NCBI GenBank assembly: GCA_037954015.1
Contig: CM075688.1
Coordinates: forward strand, 106,843,986 to 106,907,985
Direction: 5' to 3'
From: Psophocarpus tetragonolobus
Lineage: Eukaryota; Streptophyta; Magnoliopsida; Fabales; Fabaceae
Length of the DNA: 64,000 nt
Position 1 is the first letter of the stretch, and every line of letters starts with the position of its first letter. Of this stretch, positions 12,435-23,362 are shown piece after piece. The notes beneath the pieces are model-generated. The model saw only the letters and a program-made list of their open reading frames with translations. It made no database searches and was not told the DNA's origin. A program made the position numbers and the translations under genes.

Positions 12435-15400
12435 CTAATCCTCAGAAATATTCAGAGAATTCGTAATTTTTTGCAGTGTTGAGACAACAATTCTACCTAT
12501 AATTTCCTTGTGTTCGTCTTGAATTGATTCTTCATCACAGCAAATCAAAAATTGGTAAGCCATAGTCAATAGTGAACCTCTTGGTTTCTTAGATGATTTA
12601 ACAACTGCACGATTGTCTTCAGATATCAAAAATCCAGAAGGAAGAATTGACACCATTGAATTTCCCCCATTCGTAATCATGATCGCATTTTTTGTAGAAA
12701 TTGGAGCATAAACCACATATGATCCCAGAGGATCAGTATAACTATCTTGAAATATCATCACATTGCTCTCTGTATCGTTCTGAGTCTGCTCCTCAGGAAG
12801 ACAAAAACAAATTTCATTAAGTTTATTTGATAATTGATGCAAAACAATTCAATTAAAATGTACTCAATAGTCTAGTTTTTTTTTTTTTTTTTTACATAAA
12901 ATCATAATTTTTATGTATAATATATATATTAACTTTTGTAATTACTATTTTTAAAATCATATTTAGATTCATTTCTAATTAATTAATTTACAATTTTTTA
13001 TCAGTAAATATTAAGTGTTTAAATGTTAATTTTTTCTTTAGAGAGATTCAAACTCGACTTCTCTCTTTTTCCTGACTTTTTACTACTAGATAACATTATC
13101 AATTTTTAATTGACAAATTAAAACATTGCATTAATAACACCTGCAAATTAATCTCTAAAATAAAATATTATTGCATAATTATACTTCAAGATATGAAAAG
13201 AAAAGGAATCTATATGCTAGATATATATTCCTTCTATATTAATAATACTTAAAGATTAAATTTTAAAATAAAATATTAGGACCTTTATTAGATATTGCAT
13301 AATTGTATTTGTTTTACTATTGATTTCTAAGTAATTAATACATGTTATTCTATCTGGGATATATAATAATGAGTTTAATTAGTATAGACCGTTAGTGTAA
13401 AAAAAATTTTACACTGACATTCAATCATAACTTTTATGTGACTTTTAAGTAATAATGAGTAAAGTTAACAAATTTAACATGATGAAAGGTTGTGATTACA
13501 CTGAGAGTGTATACCAATTAAACTCTATAATAATTTTGAACCGCATTTTATTATCTTTTTTACTGGATATAGAATATTGCATTTCTGCATATTAATTTCC
13601 TCATAATAAATTTAATTAAATCTAGCAGGGCAACTAAGTTGGAAAGAGTTATACATGTATGTGCTTGTGAGGGAAAACATATGAAATTAATGTATGTATA
13701 CAATGCAATAACTCTGAAGCACTATATATCTATTATATATACTTACATATTTGACAATAAAATAAACACTAAATAATAACTTCATAAGTTCATGATATTT
13801 AAGTATTCAAAGATGCTTCCTCTAATATTTTGTTTGTTTTTCTTTTTTTCTTAGAACACCTAGATTGAAACCATTTTTTAATTTTAAAAAAAAAAATGTG
13901 TGCTTCATATGTATATGTGATTAAATGACAAAAATAATGGTAAAAATACCCTCATAATTGAAACATGATTTCCACCAGCTGTGAAGCGACTAATCTCGCT
14001 CATTGGAAGAAAGCAGGTAAGAAGATCCCACTGCAAGACAAATATTAATAAAAACTATTTGTTACTCTATAAATGCAAGGTTAAAACTAAAGTTAAGTAT
14101 TTGAAAATAAAAGTTGCATATATTCTAAGAATAAATAAAAAGCTAGTGAACCTTAGGACGTTTTCTCCCTTCACCGAGAAGGGTAAAAATATCTTGAGGA
14201 GGGACAGGGAACCTAATGCAAGTGATAGCAGTGGCAATTATGCCTTGTGGCATCTCTGGTTCTGTGTTCTTGCGAAGGGAGGTCTTCAAATCATAGTTTT
14301 TTTCATCATAAGATTGTAAAAATCCCTCTCTACGTAACATGTACACAATTTCAAAAAAGCTCCTTATCATTCTATTAGAGAGCTTCATAGCTGCCATCCT
14401 TGCATTGAATGCATTCATCACTGAACAAAATTATGGGATGGCATAGCCTTAATTAGTTATAACACAAAATAAACCAAATAAGCTAATATATATATATATA
14501 TAGAGAAAAACACTCATCACAATTAATCACAACCTACTAAATTTGTTAATCTTATCAATTAATATTTTAAAAATTACATAAATGAAAAGTTGTGATTATC
14601 CATTACTGTTAACCTATATATATATATACATATACTTATAATTATATGGTAACCTTTTTGAGATGTTTCAGGTGGCACATTGCTAATTGTAGTGCAAAAA
14701 AACCTTTCACACATTCTATGGAGTGCACAAAGCCACCTTTGAGCTCCATATACAGCATTGTTATGAGTAAGATCTCTATCTAACTTTGTCTCCATCTTAT
14801 CATTGATTTTCACGTGTTCAATCCAATGAACCTAAAAAAAATAAAACATATATATAATATAATATAATATCGTCAGAAAAGCTTACTCTTTCATTTTTTA
14901 CAAGTATGAAAACTTTCCTTCTAAAATATGTTTAGCGTTTTGGCCTCATTAGTAACATCTTTCTTTAACAACGTGATTTAAAATGGAGATGTTTCCCCAA
15001 ATTTGTTTTCATAAATACCATGGAAAATTCTTCATTCATTTGATAAATCATGCAACCCGATGGAAGCCTTCGAACAGGAAAATCATGAACGTGCCCGTCT
15101 ATAGAATCAATCGAGACATGAGCTATGGCCCATGTACCATTTCCAATTTGTTGACAACAACGAAGGAATAATAATTTCCGAGACGGAACTAGTGGTGAAA
15201 GAGAGTGCATTTCTTCATACACCTGAATATAAAAATATTCTTTAGTTGTTACCAAATTAATGAAAAAATCTACCAAGTTAGATAAATTTGCATGAAATTA
15301 TAATATACCACTTGCAATACTGCATTTTGTTTATCCATGGAACCAACACCAATCAATTTGACTGTTCCTGATTTTGAAACAATTGTTGGGAAAAGATTAG

Positions 15401-18400
15401 CCCATTGGTCCTAGAACAAAGAGTCACAAGACATAATTAATTCTCGTCAATTTATTCATATATTGAAAAAAATAGATTACATATGTTAATATAAAAAGAA
15501 AGAATATATATGGGGGTGTACGATCTAATTGGACATCAAGTAGTATGGTGTCTGCATCCTTGTATTTTCAAGAAACTCTTAGTTTCTCTTTCAAATAAAT
15601 CTTTGCTTTTCAAAAAAAAAAAAAAATATATGGGGGTGTTAAACAAGCATCTTAAACGTAAGTGCTAACCGAATGTAGAAGCATCTCAACCAATTGCCTT
15701 GCTTTCATCCTCACTACTTTATAATATTTTGAAGATTCTTCATGAGTGTGAGGCCTGCTAAAGCTATCAACCCTAGGAAACATGTTTGCATATTTTTCAC
15801 GAACGAGAACATGTTCCACGCCATATGAAGACTCGGTCCATAAAGGCTCATTAATGGTAACAAGCTTAAGGAGTTCTGCCATTGCAAGATTAGCAACCTT
15901 TATTATTTCTGCTACTTCCGTCTGGGGATTTGCCAAAGATGTCTCTTCTTTGGTAGGAGCCTCTGACTCAGGTTGAGAAATCTATATTCCAAAACCATTA
16001 AAAAAGTTTAAACACTTTTAAAAATACAATTTTATTATTAATTTATAAATCTATTAAAATAGTTCAAAGAAACTTATAAAAATGTATCAATCACTTTTTT
16101 ATAAAATTTAAAGAAGTATATTCCAAAAATCATAATTATTAAGTTCATGCATGTCCTTCTTCCAAACCCAAAAGACGATAAATCAAGTACACACATAGCT
16201 AATGTCTCATCGTTCTTTAGATCTCGATCAAAATTTTAATGTTTCATGTTCACTCAAACTGACTCTTATCAACATAGCTTAATGATATCATCCTGCACGT
16301 AAAAAGATTATCACCATTTTTTTTTGGAAGGCAAAATCATTATCAACATTACTTAGCTATGTTTGTAAAAAGTTCTCCTTGGATGATGTGTGATATATAT
16401 ATATATATATATACACCACGCATAAAAGAATACATCATTACCTTTGTTTTCCTCTTGTTCTGAAACCAATGCTTTATTTGTTCTAGCTCAAGTCCAAGCT
16501 CCTTGGCTATTTGATCTTCTTTGGTGTCATCTGGATGTGGGCAGTGCTCGTAAATTCTTTTCAATAAAATAAAGAAATAGCCAAATTGCTGTCAGTGTAT
16601 TAATAGATAAGTTAAAAAAAAAAAAGTAGAAACATAGCATATTTACATATACACATATATACAAGATGTCAAAAGGTTTTGGTACTGCATAGATGAAACC
16701 CATAATATATAATCAAGACAACATATATGTAAAGTTTAGATAAATTTAATACGCCCAACATAATTTGTACCCACTGGCTCTTATTTATTGTGTAGCCATT
16801 TACTATTATTGAAAATAAATTTTCTCTCACTTTTTTTAGCACGCTATTTGTTATTAGTTATTATTTCTTCTGATTCATGCATAAGTAAAAGGAACAAGTG
16901 CGGCAAAATCTTTTAATATATTAAGTCATTCATTAGTAGGCACTAGTTAATGATTATTAATAAACATTGAATTATAAAGGTCCATAGTTAATTATTGTCT
17001 CAATATTTTAATTGATACTTTATTTAAAATAAAAAAATTAAAAATTAAAAAATAAAAATAAAATAATTTTTATTTTATTTTATTATTTCTCTTTCATTTT
17101 AATGCTATTGAAATTAAAAATAAATAAAAATAAAATATCAAAATATTAAGTAAAAACGTTAAAATTATTTTATTTTTAATTTTCAATAGCATTAAAATGT
17201 AAAAAAAGAAGTAAAATAAACTTAAAATTATTCTATGTTTAATTTTTTAATTTTTTTTTGCAAACATCAAATAAAATATAAATTAAAATTGTATAACATT
17301 TATGGGTATTTTTGTCTTTTAAATAAAGCAAAAATGTATTAATAAGTATTAAAATTATAATTCATTTAATAACACATGCATTTTTTAAAATTTATTAATT
17401 ATCTTTAACCAGTGCTCTAAAGACAATAGTTAGCATTACCCTAAGTAAAAATACCTAAATTCACATATATTAAGAAAATTAGTTATCATAATTTAATTTC
17501 ACTAATCTAAGTATAAAATAAGGGTATTTCTAAAACACCATTCATTGAAACTTGATTTTATGAATAAAAAAGAACTATGATTGTAATTAAATGAATAGTA
17601 TTTTAAGAATAATAGCATTAATAAGACAAAAGTAATTGAATTTGCTTTTAAAACATTTTAAAGGTACTCCTTCTAGACTCATGTATAAGCAAAAAGAACA
17701 TGAAATTTTTGGACTTAAACATAGACTTTAGGTATATTTGATTTGTCATTTCAATTAGCTGAAAGCTAAAATGACAGCTTAAATTATTTCAAATTTTCAA
17801 CTCCGTTTGGATAGTAAAAATCTAAGAGTTTTTTTAGGAGCTACTAACTTTTTTAAAAAAAGCTACTCCAAGAGTGTGCTTGTCAAAACTAGCTGAAAGC
17901 TAAAAAGCTGAAAACTAAAAAACTAGCTCAAAGCTAAAAAACTAACTCAAAGCTGAAAGCTAGTTGTAGGTAAAACTAGTTGATCAACTAGTTAAAAATT
18001 GTAAAATGACAAATACGAGCATCATTAATCGTTAGATTAAAAATGATGTATTTAAAATCATTATAATATATTTAATAATATAAATTAATTATATATTTAA
18101 ATGTAAATTATTATAATTATATATTTAATGAAGGGTAAACATGTAAAAATAAAATCAGCTAGTAATTGAAAATATGAGATCTTTTGGAAAAACTACATAT
18201 AGTGTGTTTGGTTTTCCATTTCATTTAGCTGAAATAAAAAACTAGTTTAAACGATTTCAACTCCATTTGTATAGCAAAATCTAGCAGCTTTTTTAGGAGC
18301 TAGTAGCTTTAAAAAAAAAACTATTCCTAGTAACTTTTCCAAAATATCTCCTATTTTATCTACTAGCTGGTTTTATTTTTAAATGTTTACCCTTCTTTAT

Positions 18401-21086
18401 AATGCATTGTCCCCCACTAATTCTCTCTTATCATATTATACTGTCTTTCATTTCTCTTTCCTTCATTAATATAAGTATACTAATTTATAATATAATATTA
18501 TGGAAAATTATAATTTAAATATGTAATTTAAAATTTATATATTTAATTATAGAAATTATAATTTAAATATTAATCATAGTAATTTATTATTTAAATATGT
18601 TATTACATAAATTTATAATTTAAATATGTTATTATAGAAATTTATAATTTTAATATATCATTATAATAATTTATAATTTAAATATATAATTAATTTATAT
18701 TACTAAAATATATTATAATTATTTTAAATACCTCATTATTGATCTAATTATTAATGATATCTTTATTTTTTATTTTACAACTTTCGGCTAATTGATTAAC
18801 TAGTTTTACCAAATACTTACAATTAACTTTTCAGTTAGTTTTTCAACTTTCAGCTAATTTTGTCAAACACACCCTATTTTTGCATATTTACCCTTCAGTA
18901 ATTAATGTATTGTCTCCTTTAATTCTCTCTCATCACATTATACGTCGTGTCTCTCATTCATTAATATAATTATAATAATTTATAATATAAATGTATAATT
19001 ATAGAAAATTATAATTTAAAAATTTAATTTAAAATTTATATATTTAATTATAAAAATTATAATTTAAATATCAATTATATTAATTTATTTTTTAAATATG
19101 TAATTAGATAAATATACAATTTAAATATGTAATTATAATTTAAATATTTTATTATAGAAATTTATAATTTAAATACATAATTATAATAATTTATAATTTA
19201 AATAAGTAATTAATTTATATTATTAAAATATGTTATCATTATTTTAAATACCTTATTGTTGATTTAATGATTAATGATACGCTATTTGTTATTTTACAAC
19301 TTTTACCTAGTTTTACCAAACACTTATAATTAGTTTTTTAGTTTTTAGCTAGCTTTTTGTGTTAAGCTAGCTTTTTAGCCAATTTTACCAAACACACTCT
19401 TATTTTTTGTTAATTAATACATTGTCTCTCATTAATTTTCTTTCATCACATTACACAACCTCTCTCTCCTTTATTAATGTAATTATAGTCATTTATAATA
19501 TAAATATAATTCTACAAAAGTATAATTTAAATTTTTAATTTAAAATTTATATATTTAATTACAGAAATTATAATTTAAATATTAATTATAGTAATTTATC
19601 ATTTAAATATGTAATTACATAAATCTACAATGTAAATATGTAATTATGATTTAAATATGTTATTATAGAAATTTATAATTGAAATATTTAATTATAATAA
19701 TTTATAATTTAAATATATGATTAATTTACATTCTTAAAATATGTTATATTATTTTAAATACCTCATTGTTAATTCAATGATTAATGATGTCCTTATTTGT
19801 CATTTTACAACTTACAACTAGTTGATTAACTAATTTTACCAAACACTACAACTAATTTTTCAACTTTCAATTAACTTTTTAGCTTTCAACTAGCTTTTAA
19901 ATTTTCAACTAGTTTTATCAAATACAAATTCCAGCTAACTTTTCAGCTAGTTATGCTAAACGCACTCAAATTCTAACTAACTGATTTCTATCTAATGCTA
20001 ACTTTTAAAAAATATCATTAATTAAGTTTTCCAAAAATGTTAACTCCAAGCTCTCAAACTTTCCAAACTCTGGTTCCGAAAAATGATTAACTATTGAATA
20101 TATAATCCTACCAAATAATCTATTTTGTTTTTTCACCTTCTAAGATGTACAAATATATGAAGCGATAAGGTCATATGATATTAATATTTATAGTCAAGAT
20201 TGATTAATAAAATATGTTATCTTTTGTACAAATTATCTACATGTGAGAGAAAATTATTAAGGATCGTTTAAGAAATATATTTTATTTATTTTTATTAAAT
20301 TAATAAAATTAAATGAAGTTAAATAACTTCATTAAATCTATGCAAAATTATATATTTTTTGTTATATATGAATCCAAAGAAGCATGGAAACGAAGTTAGA
20401 AGAGGAATCGTAAAATAAGATGGAGATTTACAATGGTTAGGAAATTTAAAACTTTTTTTATAAAAAATATGAATGTGGAACCCCATCCATTTCATTAGGT
20501 ATTAAAATTCAATTATTCGACTATATTACTAAAACATTTTCGACTCAATTAATTTTAAATCTAATTTAAAACTATAAAAGTATTGATTTTAACCCAAATT
20601 GATTTTTATGGTTGAAATTAAACTGATTTCAAACCGGTTTAAAAAAATTCTAATATATTTTAAAATTCGTATCTATTTAAATAGATATAGATTTTATTTT
20701 CTAACCTTGAAATGCATATGGTTTGGTTTGTATATGGATTGAATTTAAAAAAAAAAAAAATCTATGCACACACCTAAACTCCTCGGATTAATTTTAAATA
20801 GCATGCATTATAATTCTCCAAAGAGTATCCATGATCTCACTATGATCTACTCCTTGGTCGCACTTTCATAAATTTTACCCAGTAAATCAAGATTGATGGG
20901 TTATTAAAACCAAATAAATTAAAAATTAAAAAATTAAAAGACCGATAAATACAAAAAGAGAATATTGCTAAGAAGCAAGGGAACTACGTACGCTTCAAGT
21001 TGAACTAGCTGATCTAATGTGAGTTCATACGATGGCCTTTTTTCTTCACCATTTAAACCTCTAGACTCTTCCTCCGGAAGATTCAT
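12435..21086 (-). CDS. Homeodomain-START protein related to HD-ZIP IV, zipper missing, 9 exons
   Basis: This is a probable nuclear transcription factor related to PDF2/ATML1/HDG proteins. Exons in coding order: 21086-20992, 16556-16442, 15981-15670, 15410-15309, 15222-15019, 14831-14654, 14420-14152, 14030-13950, 12791-12435. All junctions are GT-AG and in phase, giving about 570 aa. The homeodomain is at about 13-70 (CPHPDD, HWFQNKRK). START begins near 95 (MAELLKL, EPLWTES) and runs to about 335 (AQRWLCALHRMCERF). The HD-START-associated C-terminal region follows (FPVPPQDIFTLL, SYVVYAPI, LPSGFLI). Family members are usually 700-800 aa. Here the homeodomain joins START with only about 25 residues between them and no leucine zipper, and the N-terminus is short. 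The chosen ATG is the first in its open frame; an upstream exon is possible. Intron 1 is 4.4 kb. The last acceptor (12791) could be shifted by 3-6 bases. Whether the gene is functional is unknown. Confidence 0.85.
13371..13525. mobile_element. TIR/9-bp-TSD MITE, copy 1 (in HD-START intron 8)
   Basis: This is a 155-bp element whose ends are inverted repeats (GAGTTTAATTAG and its complement-like CCAATTAAACTC). It is flanked by perfect 9-bp duplications TATAATAAT at 13362-13370 and 13526-13534. The interior contains the family landmarks TTTACACTGACATTCAATCA and TTATGTGACTTTTAAGTA. A 9-bp target duplication is typical of Mutator-like elements. Confidence 0.85.
15520..15625 (+). mobile_element. 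5'-truncated LINE tail with 14-bp TSD (in HD-START intron 3)
   Basis: A 106-bp insert ends with a run of about 15 A residues after TTTGCTTTTC, a 3' end typical of plant L1 elements. It is bounded by perfect duplications ATATATGGGGGTGT at 15506-15519 and 15626-15639. Removing the insert and one duplication would leave an intron of about 140 bp, normal for this gene. The poly(A) side shows that it inserted in + orientation, antisense to the host gene. Confidence 0.85.
17037..17260. repeat. Long imperfect palindrome in HD-START intron 1
   Basis: Two arms of roughly 95-105 bp (about 17037-17130 and 17164-17260) are inverted copies around a short spacer. The clearest part is CATTTTAATGCTATTGAAA at 17095 and its complement ending at 17199. 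The rest of each arm is A/T-rich and looser. It could be a fold-back MITE remnant. No target duplication was determined. Confidence 0.6.
17733..19968. repeat. Inverted plus tandem repeat array in HD-START intron 1
   Basis: Three direct units of about 500-580 bp (about 18341-18874, 18875-19400, 19401-19968) share landmarks: an ATTGTCTC...AATTCTCTCTCATCACATTA block at 18405, 18905 and 19420, and an ending like TTTTACCAAACACAC. An inverted partial copy lies at about 17871-18195. Two copies of a subterminal block, with AGCTGAAA and TTTTTTAGGAGCTA, lie at 17733-17870 and 18200-18340. Outer ends resemble GTGTGTTTGGT and its complement, as in terminal-inverted-repeat elements. No coding sequence was seen. 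The class is unassigned. Confidence 0.65.
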
Positions 21087-21888
21087 ATTTTTCTTAACCT
21101 CAAAAGAAAAGACACCTTTTTTACGAATTTTTTCCTTTTTATTCTTCTTGATCTGTATGATATGTGAATAGTATTTTATATAAGCGTTTCATCCCTAAGA
21201 AATAACAGGAAAAGAAAATTTTAATTAATTCCCCAATCAATTTTGTATTTAATTAATTGTTTATGAAAAAAAAAATCTTTTTACCATGTTGGTTTTCGCT
21301 TCTAAGCTTCTTCAACTAGCTAGCTAGTTTTACCGTAAAATCATTGATAAGAAAAAGCTAAAGAGAAAATTATGAAAAGTGACTGAATTTGGAAAAATAT
21401 TAATCTGAAAGAAATGCATTGTATACAAATATGAGAAAAAATCATTTTAGTGAGTGTAGAGACTACAAATAATTATTTATAATTATTTTTATTGAAATAT
21501 TTACACTAAAAATATTATAAATAGCATTATTATCATAAATTAAAATACTTGGTTGGTTTGGTAGCAAAATCTATATATGAAGAGATGGAAGGGAGAAATT
21601 ATAGTTTCAAATTTCTCTATTAACAAGACTAACACACTAACATTTGTCTATTAAAAAAATACTTTAATTATGATAGAAACAACAAGTATTATTTATAAAA
21701 AAAAAAATAAAACCCTCGTAAAGACCATTAATTTATTTATTATTTTATAATTATCTAAAAATATAAATTTTTCTAATGAATAATATTAATTAAAAAATTA
21801 TTTTTCTATTTTACACAATATCAACGAACAAATTATTTTACTAATATTATAAAAAAATCTTGTTAAAAATTTACCCGCTTTGTACTCT
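21087..21888. other. Upstream flank of HD-START gene
   Basis: This is A+T-rich sequence with no recognisable gene. It should contain the promoter and any 5' UTR exon of the minus-strand HD-START gene. An acceptor-like CAG occurs on the minus strand just before the open frame (about 21155), so a non-coding or short coding upstream exon is possible. Confidence 0.4.
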
Positions 21889-23212
21889 CTTTTTTTTTTT
21901 GTAAGAAAAGAGAAACAATATATTAGAATAGTAAACCTAAGCACAAGTTGTGCAAATTGCACAAGATATCATTACAACAATGTTCCTAACCATGTTACCC
22001 ATACATGTATTATACCATATATTCAACCTTAGTCACTCTACAAAATCAATACATATATTATACAATGCATACAACAATATTTTCATCCCATCCACTATCC
22101 AAAATGTAACCACTTCTTACCACCACATTTGCACCCATTATATAGTTGCCCTACTAGACATCCAAGACCATACATACACGATAGTTTATTTGTTGTATTA
22201 ATCTACCCTTCACTAAATACACAATCATTCTTGTGATTTCATGTGCACCAATGTATAGGTATCCAAATCAATTTTTGCGTTTATATACATTTTTTATTGG
22301 AGACATAAATCAAATGTTGTCTCAAATTTATAGTTACCTTTTTGTGCATAACAACATTAATCTCTAACCAAGTATAACATTGTCTCCAAGCATCATATAC
22401 AAATCTGCATCTAATAAATAAATGATTTAATATTTTCAATTCTTCTTTTACAAAAAAGACATAGTATTTCTTCATTTGATAACATCACATGTCTTCTCCT
22501 CAATTTGTCTGTGGTTGGTAGTCTTTGCAGAATCATCTTACAACCAAAGATAAGTACTTTATGTGGTGCTTTTATATTCCACAAAATCTGTAATTCTTCC
22601 ACTCCATTGCTCACACTCAGCCTTAGTTCACATAACATCAAATATGTTGACTTCGTAGTGTACCTTCCAATTGGATCCAGAGTCCAAACCTAATAGTCTT
22701 TAACATATTGTTTGTAGTCAAATTATTGGACCACTTTGTTAAATTATTGTAGAATATCAATCTTCCATTGAAACCAGTCCCTTCTCCACTTAAATCTCTA
22801 TTCCCATACATCATTAACTCTTGCACCCATACTATACCAATGACATCCTCTTGTTTTTGTGAATTCCCATAGATCTTAGGAAACCTAGATTGTTAGCACA
22901 CCTTATTCACTCTTACATCTCTCCAAAACCTCATTTTGCCTCTTCTGCCCACTTTCCACTTTTCTATATCTTTGTAACCAACCCTCTCCTTGCTTATTCC
23001 CACACATCTTACACAAGTCTCTCCACCATATAAATGTTTTTGTACCTGCACTTCCACTCTAAAAACTCTCATATCCCCTATATTTTGAATTTAGTACATG
23101 TACCCGAAGATGTTCAAATTGATGAAAAAGACCCCATCTCCACTTACCAAGTAATTCTTATTGAATCGACCAAAATGTCTTATACTCAACCCCTTGACTT
23201 TACCTAGTGTAT
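21889..23212 (-). mobile_element. L1-type LINE remnant, 3' part of ORF2
   Basis: On the minus strand, from about 23212 downward, a broken reading frame shows the end of a plant LINE reverse-transcriptase ORF. It carries LLGKWRWGLFHQ, a tract resembling WKVGRRGKMRFWRDV, and SGEGTGFNGRLIFYNNL. The zf-RVT region follows, with WNIKAPHKVLIFG, RLPTTDKLRRR, LCLFCKRRIENI and LFIRCRFVYDAW. Multiple stops and frameshifts are present. A T-run at 21890-21900 is the complement of a poly(A) tail and marks the 3' end. The 5' end is truncated, so the catalytic RT and endonuclease parts are absent. Confidence 0.82.
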
Positions 23213-23295
23213 TTTCCTTTCTGTACTCATATATAAGCAAAATAATCTATTTATTTGGTGGACTTATTATGACTTTTTGTTGGTGGAAGAATTCA

Positions 23296-23362
23296 AACTC
23301 ACTACCTTTCCCTTGGCTTTCTCCCCAGGTAGACTTTGTCACTAAATCAACCTTAGTTTTTG
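23296..23362 (-). repeat. tRNA-like SINE-head-like segment
   Basis: On the minus strand, a sequence like a Pol III A box (TGATTTAGTGAC) is followed about 40 bp later by a B-box-like GAGTTTGAATTC. The pattern matches the better-preserved copy at 30550-30610. It is degenerate, and no full SINE boundaries were determined. Confidence 0.35.

Noticed and set aside
14513..14630. Segment resembling the MITE family interior (TTACATAAATGAAAAGTTGTGATT)
   Set aside because: Terminal repeats and target duplications could not be found. At best it is a degraded fragment.
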